Positions 45,241 through 54,978 are shown, numbered from the stretch's first letter. The stretch: DNA of 64,000 bases from Streptomyces sp. SCUT-3 (GCF_014083985.1 NZ_CP046907.1:2646001-2710000); one strand, 5' to 3'. Program-made: numbers and translations. Notes: a model not told the origin generated them from the sequence alone.

Positions 45241-46416
45241 TCATGCTCCCTTCGCGGCCTTGAACAGCTCCGCCCGCGGGTCCTCCCCCGCGGTGGCGTC
45301 CCGGTAGGACTCCAGTGCCTCGAGCGCCTTGCCGCTCACGTCCCGGGGGACGGCGACCTCGATCGTCACCAGCAGGTCTCCGCGGGTGCCGTCCTTGCGC
45401 ACGGCCCCCTTGCCGCGGGCCCGCATGGTCCGGCCGTTGGGCGTGCCGGCCGGGATCCGCAGCGTCACCGGAGGACCGCCGAGGGTGGGGACCCGCACCT
45501 CGCCGCCGAGGGCCGCCTCCGGGAAGGTGACGGGGACGGTGACGGTGAGGTTGTCGCCCTTGCGGCCGAAGACCGGGTGCGACTCGACGTGCACGACGAC
45601 GTACAGGTCGCCCGCCGGGCCGTTGCGCTCGCCCGGTGCGCCCTTGCCGCGCAGCCGGATGCGCTGCCCGTCCGAGACGCCCGCCGGGATGCGCACCTGC
45701 ATGGTGCGCGAGCTGGTGGCGCGGCCGCTGCCCCGGCACACCTCGCACGGGTCCTGCGCGATGAGGCCGCGGCCCTTGCAGTCCTTGCAGGGGTCGGACA
45801 GGGCGAATCCGCCGCCCTGGGACCGGGAGACCTGCCCGGTGCCCACGCAGGTCGGGCAGACCCGCGGGGTGCCGTTCTTGTCCCCGGTGCCGGCGCACGC
45901 CTTGCACGGCGCCTGGCTGGACATCCGCAGGGGGACGGTGGCGCCCTCCACGGCCTCGGTGAAGCTGAGCGTCACCTCGGTCTCGATGTCCTGGCCGCGG
46001 CGCGGCTGGGCGCGGGTGCCGGCGGTGCCGCGGTTGAACAGCCCGCCGAAGACGTCGCCCAGGCCGCCGCCGAAGCCGCCGGCCTGGCCGCCCGCGGCGC
46101 CCCCGAAGAGGTCGCCCAGGTCGAAGTTGAAGCCGGCGGGCCCGCCGGCGCCCCCGCCGCCGGCCCGGAAGCCCCCCGCCCCGAACAGGGAGCGCGCCTC
46201 GTCGTACTCCTTGCGCCGCTTGGGGTCGCCGAGCACGTCGTTGGCCTCGGAGATCTCCTTGAAGCGCTCCTCGGCCTTGGCGTCGCCCTTGTTGGCGTCG
46301 GGGTGGTACTCCCGGGCCAGCTTGCGGTACGCCTTCTTGATCTCTGCTTCCGTGGCGTCCTTGGGGACGCCGAGGACCTTGTAGTAGTCCTTCTCCACGA
46401 AGTCCCTGGTACTCAC
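45241..46416 (-). CDS. dnaJ: Chaperone DnaJ
   Basis: A 391-residue type I DnaJ: J domain with HPD in REYHPDANKG, Gly/Phe-rich linker with many GG (residues about 78-130), four CxxCxGxG-type zinc repeats (CKACAGTG, CPTCVGTG, CKDCKGRG, CEVCRGSG) and the C-terminal substrate domain. It stimulates DnaK ATPase. GTG start at 46416. It lies in the operon between grpE and hspR; 42 nt separate it from grpE. Confidence 0.97.
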   Translation of the reverse strand: MSTRDFVEKDYYKVLGVPKDATEAEIKKAYRKLAREYHPDANKGDAKAEERFKEISEANDVLGDPKRRKEYDEARSLFGAGGFRAGGGGAGGPAGFNFDLGDLFGGAAGGQAGGFGGGLGDVFGGLFNRGTAGTRAQPRRGQDIETEVTLSFTEAVEGATVPLRMSSQAPCKACAGTGDKNGTPRVCPTCVGTGQVSRSQGGGFALSDPCKDCKGRGLIAQDPCEVCRGSGRATSSRTMQVRIPAGVSDGQRIRLRGKGAPGERNGPAGDLYVVVHVESHPVFGRKGDNLTVTVPVTFPEAALGGEVRVPTLGGPPVTLRIPAGTPNGRTMRARGKGAVRKDGTRGDLLVTIEVAVPRDVSGKALEALESYRDATAGEDPRAELFKAAKGA

Positions 46417-46458
46417 CCTCGACGTCCCTCCTTCCCGGCGTACGCCACGAATGCTTCG

Positions 46459-47124
46459 TCAGCCCTTCTCGGGGCCACCGTTCTCCTCGTCCGACGACTT
46501 CTCCGCCCCGTCGGCCTCCGTGCCCTGCGCCGGCGTGACACCGGGCTGGGGCTCGGCCACCGCGACCCGGGCGGGGCGGATGGTCCGCTCACCGACGCGA
46601 TACCCCGGCTGCAGGATCTGCACGCACGTGGTCTCGGTGACGTCGGGCGCATAGCTGTGCATCAGCGCCTCGTGCACCAGCGGGTCGAAGGGCTCGCCCT
46701 CCTTGCCGAACTGCTGCAGCCCCATCTTGGCGAGGACCGTCTCCACGGACTCGGCGACGGCCTTGAAGCCGCCCACCAGCTCGCCGTGCTCACGGGCCCT
46801 GCCGATGTCGTCGAGCACCGGGAGCAGCTCGGAGAGCAGGTTCGCGGCCGCGATCTCCTTGACCGCGACCCGGTCCCGCTCCACGCGCCGCCGGTAGTTC
46901 TGGTACTCGGCCTGGAGCCTCTGCAGGTCCGCAGTGCGCTCGGACAGCTGGTCGCGGACCTGCCGCAGCTGGTCCTCGGACGGCGCTGTCGCGTCCCCGG
47001 CCGGGGCCGGGCCCGCCTCCTCGGCGGACCCGGCGGCCTCCGCCGCTTCGTTCTTCGCGGCCTCGGCCTGTTCGGGGGGGACGTCGGAGGGCTCCTGGCC
47101 GAAGCCCTGAGTCTCCTCCGTCAC
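46459..47124 (-). CDS. grpE: Nucleotide exchange factor GrpE
   Basis: A 221-residue GrpE: acidic Ala/Glu-rich N-terminus, long dimerisation helix ([38 protein letters not shown]) and the beta domain ([36 protein letters not shown]). It exchanges ADP for ATP on DnaK. It begins with GTG overlapping the dnaK stop by 4 nt. Confidence 0.97.
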   Translation of the reverse strand: MTEETQGFGQEPSDVPPEQAEAAKNEAAEAAGSAEEAGPAPAGDATAPSEDQLRQVRDQLSERTADLQRLQAEYQNYRRRVERDRVAVKEIAAANLLSELLPVLDDIGRAREHGELVGGFKAVAESVETVLAKMGLQQFGKEGEPFDPLVHEALMHSYAPDVTETTCVQILQPGYRVGERTIRPARVAVAEPQPGVTPAQGTEADGAEKSSDEENGGPEKG

Positions 47125-48971
47125 GCCGCACCGCCCTGACGCTTGTCGTCGTCGACGATCTCGGCGTCGACGACGTCCTCGTCGGCCTTGGCCTGGCCGG
47201 CGTCACCGGCCGGACCGCCCTCCGCCCCGGCCTCGCCCTGGGCGTTGGCGTAGAGCGCCGAGCCCAGCTTCTGGCTGGTGGCGGCGACCTTCTCGGTGGC
47301 CTCGCGGATCGCCGCGGTGTCCTCGCCCTTGAGCTTCTCCTTGAGGTCGGAGACGGCGGCCTCGACCTCGGTCTTCAGCTCGGCCGGGACCTTCTCGGCG
47401 TTGTCGGCCAGGAACTTCTCGGTCGTGTAGACGAGCTGCTCGGCCTGGTTGCGGATCTCGGCGGCCTCGCGGCGCTTGTGGTCCTCCTCCGCGTACTGCT
47501 CGGCGTCGCGCATCATGCGCTCGATGTCTTCCTTCGGGAGCGCGGAGCCGCCGGTGACGGTCATCCTCTGCTCCTTGCCGGTGCCGAGGTCCTTGGCGCC
47601 GACGTGCATGATGCCGTTGGCGTCGATGTCGAAGGAGACCTCGATCTGCGGCACGCCGCGCGGGGCCGGCGGCAGGCCCGTCAGCTCGAACATGCCGAGC
47701 TTCTTGTTGTACGCCGCGATCTCGCGCTCGCCCTGGTAGACCTGGATCTGCACCGACGGCTGGTTGTCCTCGGCCGTGGTGAAGATCTCCGAGCGCTTGG
47801 TGGGGATCGTGGTGTTGCGCTCGATCAGCTTGGTCATGATGCCGCCCTTGGTCTCGATGCCCAGGGACAGCGGGGTGACGTCGAGCAGCAGGACGTCCTT
47901 GACCTCGCCGCGCAGCACGCCGGCCTGCAGGGCGGCGCCGATGGCGACGACCTCGTCCGGGTTGACGCCCTTGTTGGCGTCGCGGCCGCCGGTCAGCTCC
48001 TTGACGAGCTCGGCGACGGCCGGCATGCGGGTGGAGCCGCCGACCAGGACCACGTGGTCGATCTCGGACAGCTGGATGCCGGCGTCCTTGATGACGTTGT
48101 GGAACGGGATCTTGCAGCGCTCGAGCAGGTCCGCGGTGAGCTGCTGGAACTGCGAGCGGGTGAGCTTCTCGTCCAGGTGGAGCGGGCCCTCGGCGGAGGC
48201 CGTGATGTAGGGCAGGTTGATCGTGGTCTCGGTGGACGAGGACAGCTCGATCTTCGCCTTCTCGGCGGCCTCGCGCAGGCGCTGCAGCGCCATCTTGTCC
48301 TTGGACAGGTCCACGCCGTGGCCTGCCTGGAACTGCTTGACCAGGTGGTCGACGACGCGCTGGTCCCAGTCGTCGCCGCCGAGGTTGTTGTCGCCGTTGG
48401 TGGCCTTGACCTCGACCACACCGTCGCCGATCTCCAGCAGGGAGACGTCGAAGGTGCCGCCGCCGAGGTCGAAGACGAGGATCGTCTGGTCGTCCTTCTC
48501 CAGGCCGTAGGCGAGGGCGGCCGCGGTGGGCTCGTTGACGATGCGCAGGACGTTCAGGCCCGCGATCTCGCCGGCCTCCTTGGTGGCCTGGCGCTCGGCG
48601 TCGTTGAAGTAGGCCGGGACGGTGATGACCGCGTCCGTGACCTTCTCGCCGAGGTAGGCCTCCGCGTCGCGCTTCAGCTTCTGCAGGATGAAGGCGCTGA
48701 TCTGCTGCGGGTTGAAGTCCTTCTCGTCGATCCCGACCTTCCAGCCGGTGCCCATGTGGCGCTTGACCGAGCGGATGGTCCTGTCGACGTTGGTGACCGC
48801 CTGGCGCTTCGCGACCTCGCCGACCAGCACCTCGCCGTTCTTGGCGAAGGCGACGACGGACGGCGTGGTCCGGGCACCCTCGGCGTTGGTGATGACGGTG
48901 GGCTCACCGCCCTCGAGAACACTGACGACGGAGTTGGTTGTGCCCAGGTCGATGCCGACCGCACGTGCCAT
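47121..48971 (-). CDS. dnaK: Chaperone DnaK (Hsp70)
   Basis: A 616-residue Hsp70: [19 protein letters not shown] at the N-terminus, [24 protein letters not shown], then the substrate domain from about residue 365 and a C-terminal lid ending in an acidic DAEIVDDDK tail. It is the first gene of dnaK-grpE-dnaJ-hspR. Two HAIR elements flank its promoter, so it is repressed by HspR until heat or misfolded protein titrates DnaK away. Confidence 0.99.
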   Translation of the reverse strand: MARAVGIDLGTTNSVVSVLEGGEPTVITNAEGARTTPSVVAFAKNGEVLVGEVAKRQAVTNVDRTIRSVKRHMGTGWKVGIDEKDFNPQQISAFILQKLKRDAEAYLGEKVTDAVITVPAYFNDAERQATKEAGEIAGLNVLRIVNEPTAAALAYGLEKDDQTILVFDLGGGTFDVSLLEIGDGVVEVKATNGDNNLGGDDWDQRVVDHLVKQFQAGHGVDLSKDKMALQRLREAAEKAKIELSSSTETTINLPYITASAEGPLHLDEKLTRSQFQQLTADLLERCKIPFHNVIKDAGIQLSEIDHVVLVGGSTRMPAVAELVKELTGGRDANKGVNPDEVVAIGAALQAGVLRGEVKDVLLLDVTPLSLGIETKGGIMTKLIERNTTIPTKRSEIFTTAEDNQPSVQIQVYQGEREIAAYNKKLGMFELTGLPPAPRGVPQIEVSFDIDANGIMHVGAKDLGTGKEQRMTVTGGSALPKEDIERMMRDAEQYAEEDHKRREAAEIRNQAEQLVYTTEKFLADNAEKVPAELKTEVEAAVSDLKEKLKGEDTAAIREATEKVAATSQKLGSALYANAQGEAGAEGGPAGDAGQAKADEDVVDAEIVDDDKRQGGAA

Positions 48972-48989
48972 TTCGGATCCTCCAGCTGA

Positions 48990-49010
48990 CTTGAGTGGAA
49001 CAGGCTCAAG
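48990..49010. promoter_or_regulatory. HAIR element 1 of dnaK
   Basis: CTTGAGT-N7-GCTCAAG differs from the HspR consensus at one base. It is placed at the predicted transcription start. Confidence 0.9.
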
Positions 49011-49037
49011 AGTGCCTCACGGACCGGAATGCGTCAA
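49009..49037 (-). promoter_or_regulatory. dnaK promoter
   Basis: Minus-strand TTGACG (49032-49037) and CACTCT (49009-49014) are 17 nt apart and lie between the two HAIR elements. Confidence 0.65.
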
Positions 49038-49041
49038 GAGA

Positions 49042-49062
49042 CCTGAGTGGAGCCGACTCAAC
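49042..49062. promoter_or_regulatory. HAIR element 2 of dnaK
   Basis: CCTGAGT-N7-ACTCAAC sits just upstream of the -35. The gap 48972-49317 thus holds both HAIRs, the dnaK promoter and, at its right end, the promoter of the Fe-S gene. Confidence 0.85.
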
Positions 49063-49261
49063 TTACTTGCCGGTACCCTTTTCCGGCCCCCTGCGCCGAC
49101 GGATGCGGCCCGAAGCTGGGAGCATGGGGACGACAACGGTGCATTCCGGACCCCTCCCGGCTTCCCGCAGGCGGGCAAGGCAACCCTGCGCGACGCAGAT
49201 CACCGGCCGGTCGACTTCTGGTCGTCCGGGATCCTGGGTAACCTCGGATGGATCAGTTAAG

Positions 49262-49286
49262 TTACTGCTTAGTAATCTCATAGATT
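49262..49286 (+). promoter_or_regulatory. Promoter and palindromic operator candidate of the Fe-S gene
   Basis: TTACT-GCTT-AGTAA is a perfect 5+5 palindrome located in the spacer just before a -10 box TAGATT (49281-49286), 31 nt from the ATG. Its position is that of a repressor site. Confidence 0.55.
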
Positions 49287-49317
49287 TTTCCCGCTCTCGC
49301 AGGTTCGAGGAGCCTCC

Positions 49318-51585
49318 ATGCAACTCGCCGCGATCATCGTGTCGCTGGTCCTCACGGCGGTCGGCGTTGCGCTCATCGCTCGCGCCGTCGCGCAGATCTA
49401 CCGCTTCGTCAAGCTCGGCCAGCCGGTCCCGGCGGGTACGCGCACGGACGCTCCGAAGCAGCGCACCATCACCCTGGTCAAGGAGTTCCTCGGCCACACC
49501 CGCATGAACAAGTGGGGCCTGGTCGGTGTCGCGCACTGGTTCGTGGCGGTCGGCTTCCTCACCCTGCCGCCGACGCTGGCCACCGCGTACGGGCAGCTCT
49601 TCCAGGCCGACTGGGTGCTGCCGGTCATCGGCACCTGGCTGCCGTTCGAGATGTACGTCGAGTTCATCGGCCTGATGACGGTCCTCGGCATCGTGGTGCT
49701 CATCGCCATCCGGCTGCTGAACCTGCCCGTGCGGGCCGGCCGCAAGTCCCGCTTCGCCGGGTCGATCGCCTGGCAGGCCTACTTCGTCGAGTACGTCATC
49801 CTCACCATCGGCGTCGCGATCCTGGTCCTGCGCGGCCTCGAGGGCGCACTGCACGGCGTCGAGGGCTACGAGGCGGCGTACTTCGTCTCGTACCCGCTGG
49901 TCGCCGCCTTCAGCGGCCTGGACGCCGGCACGCTGCAGACCCTGGTCTACCTCTTCGCCGGCATCAAGATCAGCACCTCGTTCATCTGGATGATCACGGT
50001 CAGCCTGAACACCAACATGGGCGTGGCCTGGCACCGCTTCCTGGCCTTCCCGAACATCTGGTTCAAGCGCGAGTCCAGCGGCGACGTGGCGCTGGGCGCC
50101 CTGCAGCCGATGACCTCGGCCGGCAAGCCGATCGACTTCGAGGACCCGGGCGAGGACGACCAGTTCGGCGTCTCCCAGGTCGAGCACTTCTCCTGGAAGG
50201 GCATCCTCGACTTCTCCACCTGCACCGAGTGCGGCCGCTGCCAGTCGCAGTGCCCCGCCTGGAACACCGGCAAGCCGCTCTCGCCGAAGCTGCTGATCAT
50301 GTCGCTGCGCGAGCACGCCTACGCCAAGGCCCCCTACCTGCTGGCCGGCGGCGGCAAGGACGCCGAGGGCGAGGAGAAGGCCACCGCCGAGCAGCTCGCG
50401 GACGTCCCCGCGGCCGCCCTGGCCGAGGCCGAGCGCCCGCTGGTCGGCACGCTCGAGGAGAACGGCGTCATCGACCCGGACGTGCTGTGGTCCTGCACCA
50501 CCTGCGGCGCCTGCGTCGAGCAGTGCCCCGTCGACATCGAGCACATCGACCACATCGTCGACATGCGCCGCTACCAGGTCATGATCGAGTCCTCGTTCCC
50601 GTCCGAGGCGGGCACGATGCTCAAGAACCTGGAGAAGAAGGGCAACCCCTGGGGCCTGGCCAAGAAGCAGCGCCTGGAGTGGACCAAGGAGGTCGACTTC
50701 GAGGTCCCGGTCGTCGGACGGGACGTCGAGGACCTCACCGAGGTCGACTACCTGTACTGGGTCGGCTGCGCCGGCGCCCTGGAGGACCGGGCGAAGAAGA
50801 CCACCAAGGCCTTCGCCGAGCTGCTGCACATCGCGGGCGTCAAGTTCGCGATCATGGGCGGCGAGGAGAACTGCACCGGTGACTCCGCCCGCCGCCTGGG
50901 CAACGAGTTCCTCTTCCAGCAGCTCGGCCAGGAGAACGTCGCGGCCCTGAACATGGCCTTCGGCGAGGACGACGAGGACGAGAGCACCAAGCTCCCCAAG
51001 TCCAAGAAGAAGATCGTCGCGACCTGCCCGCACTGCTTCAACACCATCGCCAACGAGTACCCGCAGCTCGGCGGCGAGTACGAGGTCATCCACCACACCC
51101 AGCTGCTCCAGCACCTGATCGACGAGGGCCGCCTGATCCCGGTCACCCCGGTCGAGGGTCTGATCACCTACCACGACCCGTGCTACCTGGGCCGCCACAA
51201 CAAGGTCTACACGCCGCCGCGCGAGATCATCGCCAAGGTGCCCGGCCTGCGCAACGAGGAGATGCACCGCCACAAGGAGCGGGGCTTCTGCTGCGGCGCC
51301 GGCGGCGCGCGGATGTGGATGGAGGAGCGGATCGGCAAGCGCATCAACGAGGAGCGCGTGGACGAGGCGCTGTCGCTCAACCCCGACATCGTCTCCACCG
51401 CCTGCCCGTTCTGCCTCGTCATGCTCTCCGACTCCGTCAACGGCAAGAAGAACGACGGCAAGGCCAAGGAGAACCTCCAGGTCGTCGACGTCTCCCAGCT
51501 GCTGCTGGACTCGGTGAAGACCCCGGCCGACCCGGCCGGCGCCGCCGACGCCACCACCGCGCCGGAGCCCGAGCCCGCGAAGTAG
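49318..51585 (+). CDS. Membrane (Fe-S)-binding oxidoreductase (HdrD/GlpC-like)
   Basis: A 755-residue respiratory-type protein. Residues 1-255 contain about six membrane segments with several His (AHWFVAVGF, VAWHRFLAFP) that could bind haem. Two 4Fe-4S motifs follow, CTECGRCQSQCP and CTTCGACVEQCP, then two CCG-type domains (CPHCFN, CCGAGGARMW, CPFCLVM). This is the fused HdrD-like architecture of actinobacterial putative menaquinone-linked oxidoreductases; the electron donor is unknown. GAGGAGCC precedes the ATG. Divergent from dnaK; a hairpin terminator follows. Confidence 0.93.
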   Translation: MQLAAIIVSLVLTAVGVALIARAVAQIYRFVKLGQPVPAGTRTDAPKQRTITLVKEFLGHTRMNKWGLVGVAHWFVAVGFLTLPPTLATAYGQLFQADWVLPVIGTWLPFEMYVEFIGLMTVLGIVVLIAIRLLNLPVRAGRKSRFAGSIAWQAYFVEYVILTIGVAILVLRGLEGALHGVEGYEAAYFVSYPLVAAFSGLDAGTLQTLVYLFAGIKISTSFIWMITVSLNTNMGVAWHRFLAFPNIWFKRESSGDVALGALQPMTSAGKPIDFEDPGEDDQFGVSQVEHFSWKGILDFSTCTECGRCQSQCPAWNTGKPLSPKLLIMSLREHAYAKAPYLLAGGGKDAEGEEKATAEQLADVPAAALAEAERPLVGTLEENGVIDPDVLWSCTTCGACVEQCPVDIEHIDHIVDMRRYQVMIESSFPSEAGTMLKNLEKKGNPWGLAKKQRLEWTKEVDFEVPVVGRDVEDLTEVDYLYWVGCAGALEDRAKKTTKAFAELLHIAGVKFAIMGGEENCTGDSARRLGNEFLFQQLGQENVAALNMAFGEDDEDESTKLPKSKKKIVATCPHCFNTIANEYPQLGGEYEVIHHTQLLQHLIDEGRLIPVTPVEGLITYHDPCYLGRHNKVYTPPREIIAKVPGLRNEEMHRHKERGFCCGAGGARMWMEERIGKRINEERVDEALSLNPDIVSTACPFCLVMLSDSVNGKKNDGKAKENLQVVDVSQLLLDSVKTPADPAGAADATTAPEPEPAK

Positions 51586-51628
51586 CACCGCGACGCGGGG
51601 CGCCCTCCCGGGCGCACCGCACGCACAG

Positions 51629-51670
51629 CGGCCGGTGCCGCCGCCCCGTCGGGGGCGGCGGCACCGGCCG
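51629..51670 (+). terminator. Terminator of the Fe-S gene
   Basis: A perfect 19-bp stem with a GTCG loop begins 44 nt past the stop. Confidence 0.88.
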
Positions 51671-51682
51671 TTCCGCGTCCCC

Positions 51683-51736
51683 GCCGGTCCTGCCGGTCCC
51701 GCCGGTCCTGCCGGTCCTGCCGGTCCTGCCGGCCCT
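51683..51736. repeat. 9-bp tandem repeat, six units
   Basis: GCCGGTCCT is repeated six times with two variant bases, just after the terminator. The gap 51586-51902 contains this array, the terminator and the leader of the next gene. Confidence 0.85.
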
Positions 51737-51902
51737 GTCCGCGGGCCCCTCCCCCGGCCTCCTCACCCGGCCTCCTCACCCGGCGCCCTCCCCCGGCGTC
51801 CTCCCCCGCGGGGTCTTCCGGTCCCTCGCGGCCCGGGTGCAACCGAAGGTCCTGCCGAGGAGTCCGAACAAGCGGATCAACCGCCCACCGGAAGGGGCCA
51901 CC

Positions 51903-53411
51903 GTGCCCGTACGCACGTCCGTCCGCCCGGCGGCCGGCGCCGTCGGCGCCGCGCTCTGCGCGTCGCTCCTGCTCTCCGGTTGCAGCAGCAGCGGCGACGG
52001 GCCCGGGACCGGCCGGGCCCAGGACTCCCCGGCCGCCGAGGACCTCAACGGCGACGGCTACGACGACCTCGTCACCGTCGTCCGGCCGGGGAGCAGGTCC
52101 GGCAAGGCCTTCCCGCCCGAGCGCCTCGTCGTCGTCCTCGGCTCGGCCGGCGGCCTGCACGTGCCCGGCGCCACCGTCCACGAGGCCGGCTTCTTCGGGG
52201 CCCCGCTGCGCGCCGACCTCGACGGGGACGGCTTCACCGACCTGGCTGTGCAGCGCGGCGACGGTGGCGTCGGCGACGGCGGCGCCGGGAAGCCCGTGCG
52301 GACCGTCGTGCTGCGCGGCGGGCCGCACGGCCCGGCCGACCCCCGCCCCGTCGGCGAGGAGGGCTTCGCGGCGGGCGCTGTCGGCGACTTCGACTGCGAC
52401 GGGAACCCCGACCTGCTCGACGACGGCCACGGCGGCCGCGGCGACCCCGCCGAAACGGTGCGGGAGCCCGTGCCCGGCGCCGTGCTGTACGGGCCGTTCG
52501 ACGAGGACGGCACCCCGGCCCGCACCGCCCCGTTCACCGCCGACCTCGACGGGTACGCCAGTCCGCGGCACACCACCACCGGCGACTTCGACGGCGACGG
52601 CTGCACCGACGCCGTCCTGCAGTACTACTTCGACGCCGAGCAGGACGACTCCGCCCCCGAGGGCCTGCGCGGCTTCGCCGTCCGCTCGGGCGGCAAGGGC
52701 GGCCTCGTCCCGGACGAGGAGGCCGGGGGCCGCCTCGACTCGGCGCTGGCGGGCACGCTCGGCGAGGATCCCGCAGCGGCCTTCTCGGCCGGGGACGCCG
52801 ACGGCGACGGCATCGACGACCTGTTCGCGGGCGTCCCCGCCCCCGTGGACCGGCAGCCGCAGGGCGGCCCGGAGGATCCCGGCAGCCTGCGGATCGTCCA
52901 CGGCTCCCGCGCCGGCCTCGGCGGCGGCCGGCCGGTGACCGCCCTGGACCAGGCCGCCCCCGGCGTCCCCGGCGACCCGCAGGGCGGCGACGGCTTCGGG
53001 GCGGCCGCCCTCGCCGGGGACGTCACCGGCGACGGCCGCCCGGACCTGGTGGTCGCCACCCCCTACAAGGACCGCGGCAGCGGCCGGCTGACCCTCCTGC
53101 CCGGCAGCGCCGACGGCATCCCCGACCGCTACGGCCCCGACGCCCCGCAGCAGCCGCAGGCCGTCGACCTGGACACCCCCGGCGTCCCCGGCACCCACAA
53201 CCCGTACGGCTCGGACAGGTTCGCCCCGCTCGGCCCGCTGCTGGACGTGGACGGCGACGGCCACGCCGACGTCGTCGCCTCCGCCCCCGGCCACGGCCGC
53301 GGGAGGACCGGCGGCTTCTGGGTCCTCCGCGGCACCGACGACGGCCTGTCCACCGACGACGTCCGGCACTTCACCCCGGCAGACCTCGGCATCGACCTCC
53401 AGGTCCCCTGA
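51903..53411 (+). CDS. FG-GAP/VCBS-repeat lipoprotein
   Basis: A 502-residue exported lipoprotein: the signal peptide ends in LLLSGC (lipobox), Cys near residue 25. The mature part is a beta-propeller of FG-GAP blades, each with an Asp-rich Ca-binding loop: DLNGDGYDDL, DLDGDGFTDL, DFDCDGNPDL, DFDGDGCTDA, DADGDGIDDL, DVTGDGRPDL and DVDGDGHADV (seven blades). GGAAGGGG precedes the GTG. It may be a surface binding protein; partner unknown. Confidence 0.92.
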   Translation: MPVRTSVRPAAGAVGAALCASLLLSGCSSSGDGPGTGRAQDSPAAEDLNGDGYDDLVTVVRPGSRSGKAFPPERLVVVLGSAGGLHVPGATVHEAGFFGAPLRADLDGDGFTDLAVQRGDGGVGDGGAGKPVRTVVLRGGPHGPADPRPVGEEGFAAGAVGDFDCDGNPDLLDDGHGGRGDPAETVREPVPGAVLYGPFDEDGTPARTAPFTADLDGYASPRHTTTGDFDGDGCTDAVLQYYFDAEQDDSAPEGLRGFAVRSGGKGGLVPDEEAGGRLDSALAGTLGEDPAAAFSAGDADGDGIDDLFAGVPAPVDRQPQGGPEDPGSLRIVHGSRAGLGGGRPVTALDQAAPGVPGDPQGGDGFGAAALAGDVTGDGRPDLVVATPYKDRGSGRLTLLPGSADGIPDRYGPDAPQQPQAVDLDTPGVPGTHNPYGSDRFAPLGPLLDVDGDGHADVVASAPGHGRGRTGGFWVLRGTDDGLSTDDVRHFTPADLGIDLQVP

Positions 53412-53477
53412 CCGCGCGGCCAGGATCGGTGCACGGCAGGGCAACCCCTCGCCGCTGGAAGCAGCCGCGGTCGGCCG

Positions 53478-54365
53478 TCAGGCGATCGCGAGAGGAGTAC
53501 CGGAAGCGACCCGCCCTCCGGCGAGGAGCAGCACGAGGTCCCCGACGGTTGCCTCGGCCGTCAGCCCCAGGTCCGCGATCGGTACGGTTCCCGGCAGCTG
53601 CTGCGCCGCAACGCCGATCAGGTGCAGTTCACCGGCACCTCCCTGAACCGCCAGGAGGGCGGACAGGTCGTCCGGGGCCACCTGCTCCAGCACGGTCGAG
53701 AGACGGTCGAGCACGACCGCGCACACGACGGTGAGGCGGTGCGGCTCGCTGCGCGGCAATGCCGCGATCGTCTTCACAGCGTCCGCGTCACGCAACGCGT
53801 CGTCGAGCAGGCGCATGACGGCCGTACGGTCCGCGGCCCGGTCGTCCTGGGCACTGAGCACCTTCAGGACGGGCAGTCCCTGGTCCAGGGCCTGCTGCCA
53901 GTGGGGCAGCATGAAGTCGATCATCAGGACGTCCTCGCGCAGCGGCGCGCGAGTGCCGTCGTCCGCGCCGATCCCGGCCAGCCAGGCGTTCACCTCCGCC
54001 CACCGCCACACCGGGGAGTGCCCTGCCGTCCCCTCGGGGTCGGGGAACGGCTCGGCACTCCGGCGGGTTCCGTTCGCCCACTGCAGCACGTTCTGGCGCG
54101 TCCGGCCCGTGCGCTCGGCGATGTCGGAGACGCCGACCAGGTCGGGGTCGAGCCGCAGGACGCGCAGTCGGGGGATCTCCCGCCGCAGACGCGCCACGAG
54201 GTTGTGCGCGGCGTCCACGGGGGTCGCGCCGGACGCGGACACCGAGAGCAGGTGCAGGTTGCGGTGCCGGGAAAGAAGTCCGTCGAAGGATTCACAGATG
54301 ACGGAAACGGCGACCTCATCGTCCAGCGACACTCCGTCGACCACAAGAACGAACTCGTACTCCAT
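53478..54365 (-). CDS. Helix-turn-helix protein, partner of HicA-like gene
   Basis: A 295-residue protein. Residues 1-75 form a small alpha/beta domain (EYEFVLVVDGVSLDDEVAVSVICE, then LHLLSVSASGATPVDAAHNLVARLRREIPRL); residues 85-145 are a helix-turn-helix of the AlpA/MerR-like kind (DLVGVSDIAERTGRTRQNVLQWANG, with FPDPEG). The remaining 150 residues are helical and novel to me. Actinobacterial pairs of a HicA-like protein and a short protein with this N-terminal arrangement exist, where it would act as a HicB-like antitoxin and DNA binder. The C-terminal extension is unusual. Promoter and operator at 54447-54485. Confidence 0.7.
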   Translation of the reverse strand: MEYEFVLVVDGVSLDDEVAVSVICESFDGLLSRHRNLHLLSVSASGATPVDAAHNLVARLRREIPRLRVLRLDPDLVGVSDIAERTGRTRQNVLQWANGTRRSAEPFPDPEGTAGHSPVWRWAEVNAWLAGIGADDGTRAPLREDVLMIDFMLPHWQQALDQGLPVLKVLSAQDDRAADRTAVMRLLDDALRDADAVKTIAALPRSEPHRLTVVCAVVLDRLSTVLEQVAPDDLSALLAVQGGAGELHLIGVAAQQLPGTVPIADLGLTAEATVGDLVLLLAGGRVASGTPLAIA

Positions 54366-54446
54366 GGCTCCGACTCCCCCTGTCGACGATTCGCCGATGG
54401 CTCGCTGCTCGAACGCAGCCCGCGAAACTGTCCGGCGTCCGGTCCC

Positions 54447-54485
54447 AGATTCACCGACGGGCAAGGTGTTGTCAATCGACAACAC
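54447..54485 (-). promoter_or_regulatory. Promoter and palindromic operator of the HTH gene
   Basis: GTGTTGTCAATCGACAACAC (54466-54485) is a perfect 8+8 palindrome. On the minus strand it contains TTGACA, followed after 17 nt by GAATCT, a good -35/-10 pair reading toward the HTH gene. The palindrome overlaps the last codons of the HicA-like gene. Confidence 0.7.
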
Positions 54486-54744
54486 GACGCCCGGCGGGGC
54501 GGCGTGGGTCGTCCTGCGGCAGCGGGCAGCGCCTGGCGATCCGGGCGATCCTGTTCGCGGCGGAGGACGGGTTCTCCGGAGTCCCACCGACCGCGATCTC
54601 CGTGCACGTATCACTGCACGAGCAGTACAGACGCCCCCAATGGCCGGCCTTGCGCAAGCTCCACCCCTGTGCGACAAGGCGCTCCAGCACCACGCGGACT
54701 TCCTTCTTCGAATGATCCGCCGGAGACAGCTCACGCCCGACCAT
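54472..54744 (-). CDS. HicA-like small protein (putative toxin)
   Basis: A 90-residue protein starting at ATG 54744. KKEVRVVLERLVAQGWSLRKAGHWGRLYCSC and the following IAVGGTPENPSSAANRIARIARRC resemble the HicA double-stranded-RNA-binding fold (basic helix, GW and a conserved GHWG carrying the presumed catalytic His). It lies 106 nt upstream of the HTH gene on the same strand. Several Cys residues are extra to the classical family. The toxin role is inference. An in-frame TTG at 54813 would add 23 residues. Confidence 0.65.
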   Translation of the reverse strand: MVGRELSPADHSKKEVRVVLERLVAQGWSLRKAGHWGRLYCSCSDTCTEIAVGGTPENPSSAANRIARIARRCPLPQDDPRRPAGRRVVD

Positions 54745-54978
54745 GCACACCCCCGCACACCACCGCACCCGCCCCGGGGCCGTCGGCTCCGGGTCGCCGA
54801 ACACTATCCGCAAGGTCGGACATTCGCCGAAGCCGTCGTCGTGTCCCGACGGATGACCTATGATCCGCGTCCCGCACCTGTTGGAGCCGCACCACCGCTC
54901 AAGTCCTGATGCCCGACGGCGGGCGGGACGGCGCCCGGGGCGGGCGCATGCGCCGGGGCGCCCGGTCCGAAGCGGTGC

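Noticed and set aside
54745-54978. A further small gene between the HicA-like and SLOG-like genes
   Set aside because: Short frames here have no ribosome site or protein-like composition; the region reads as spacer.
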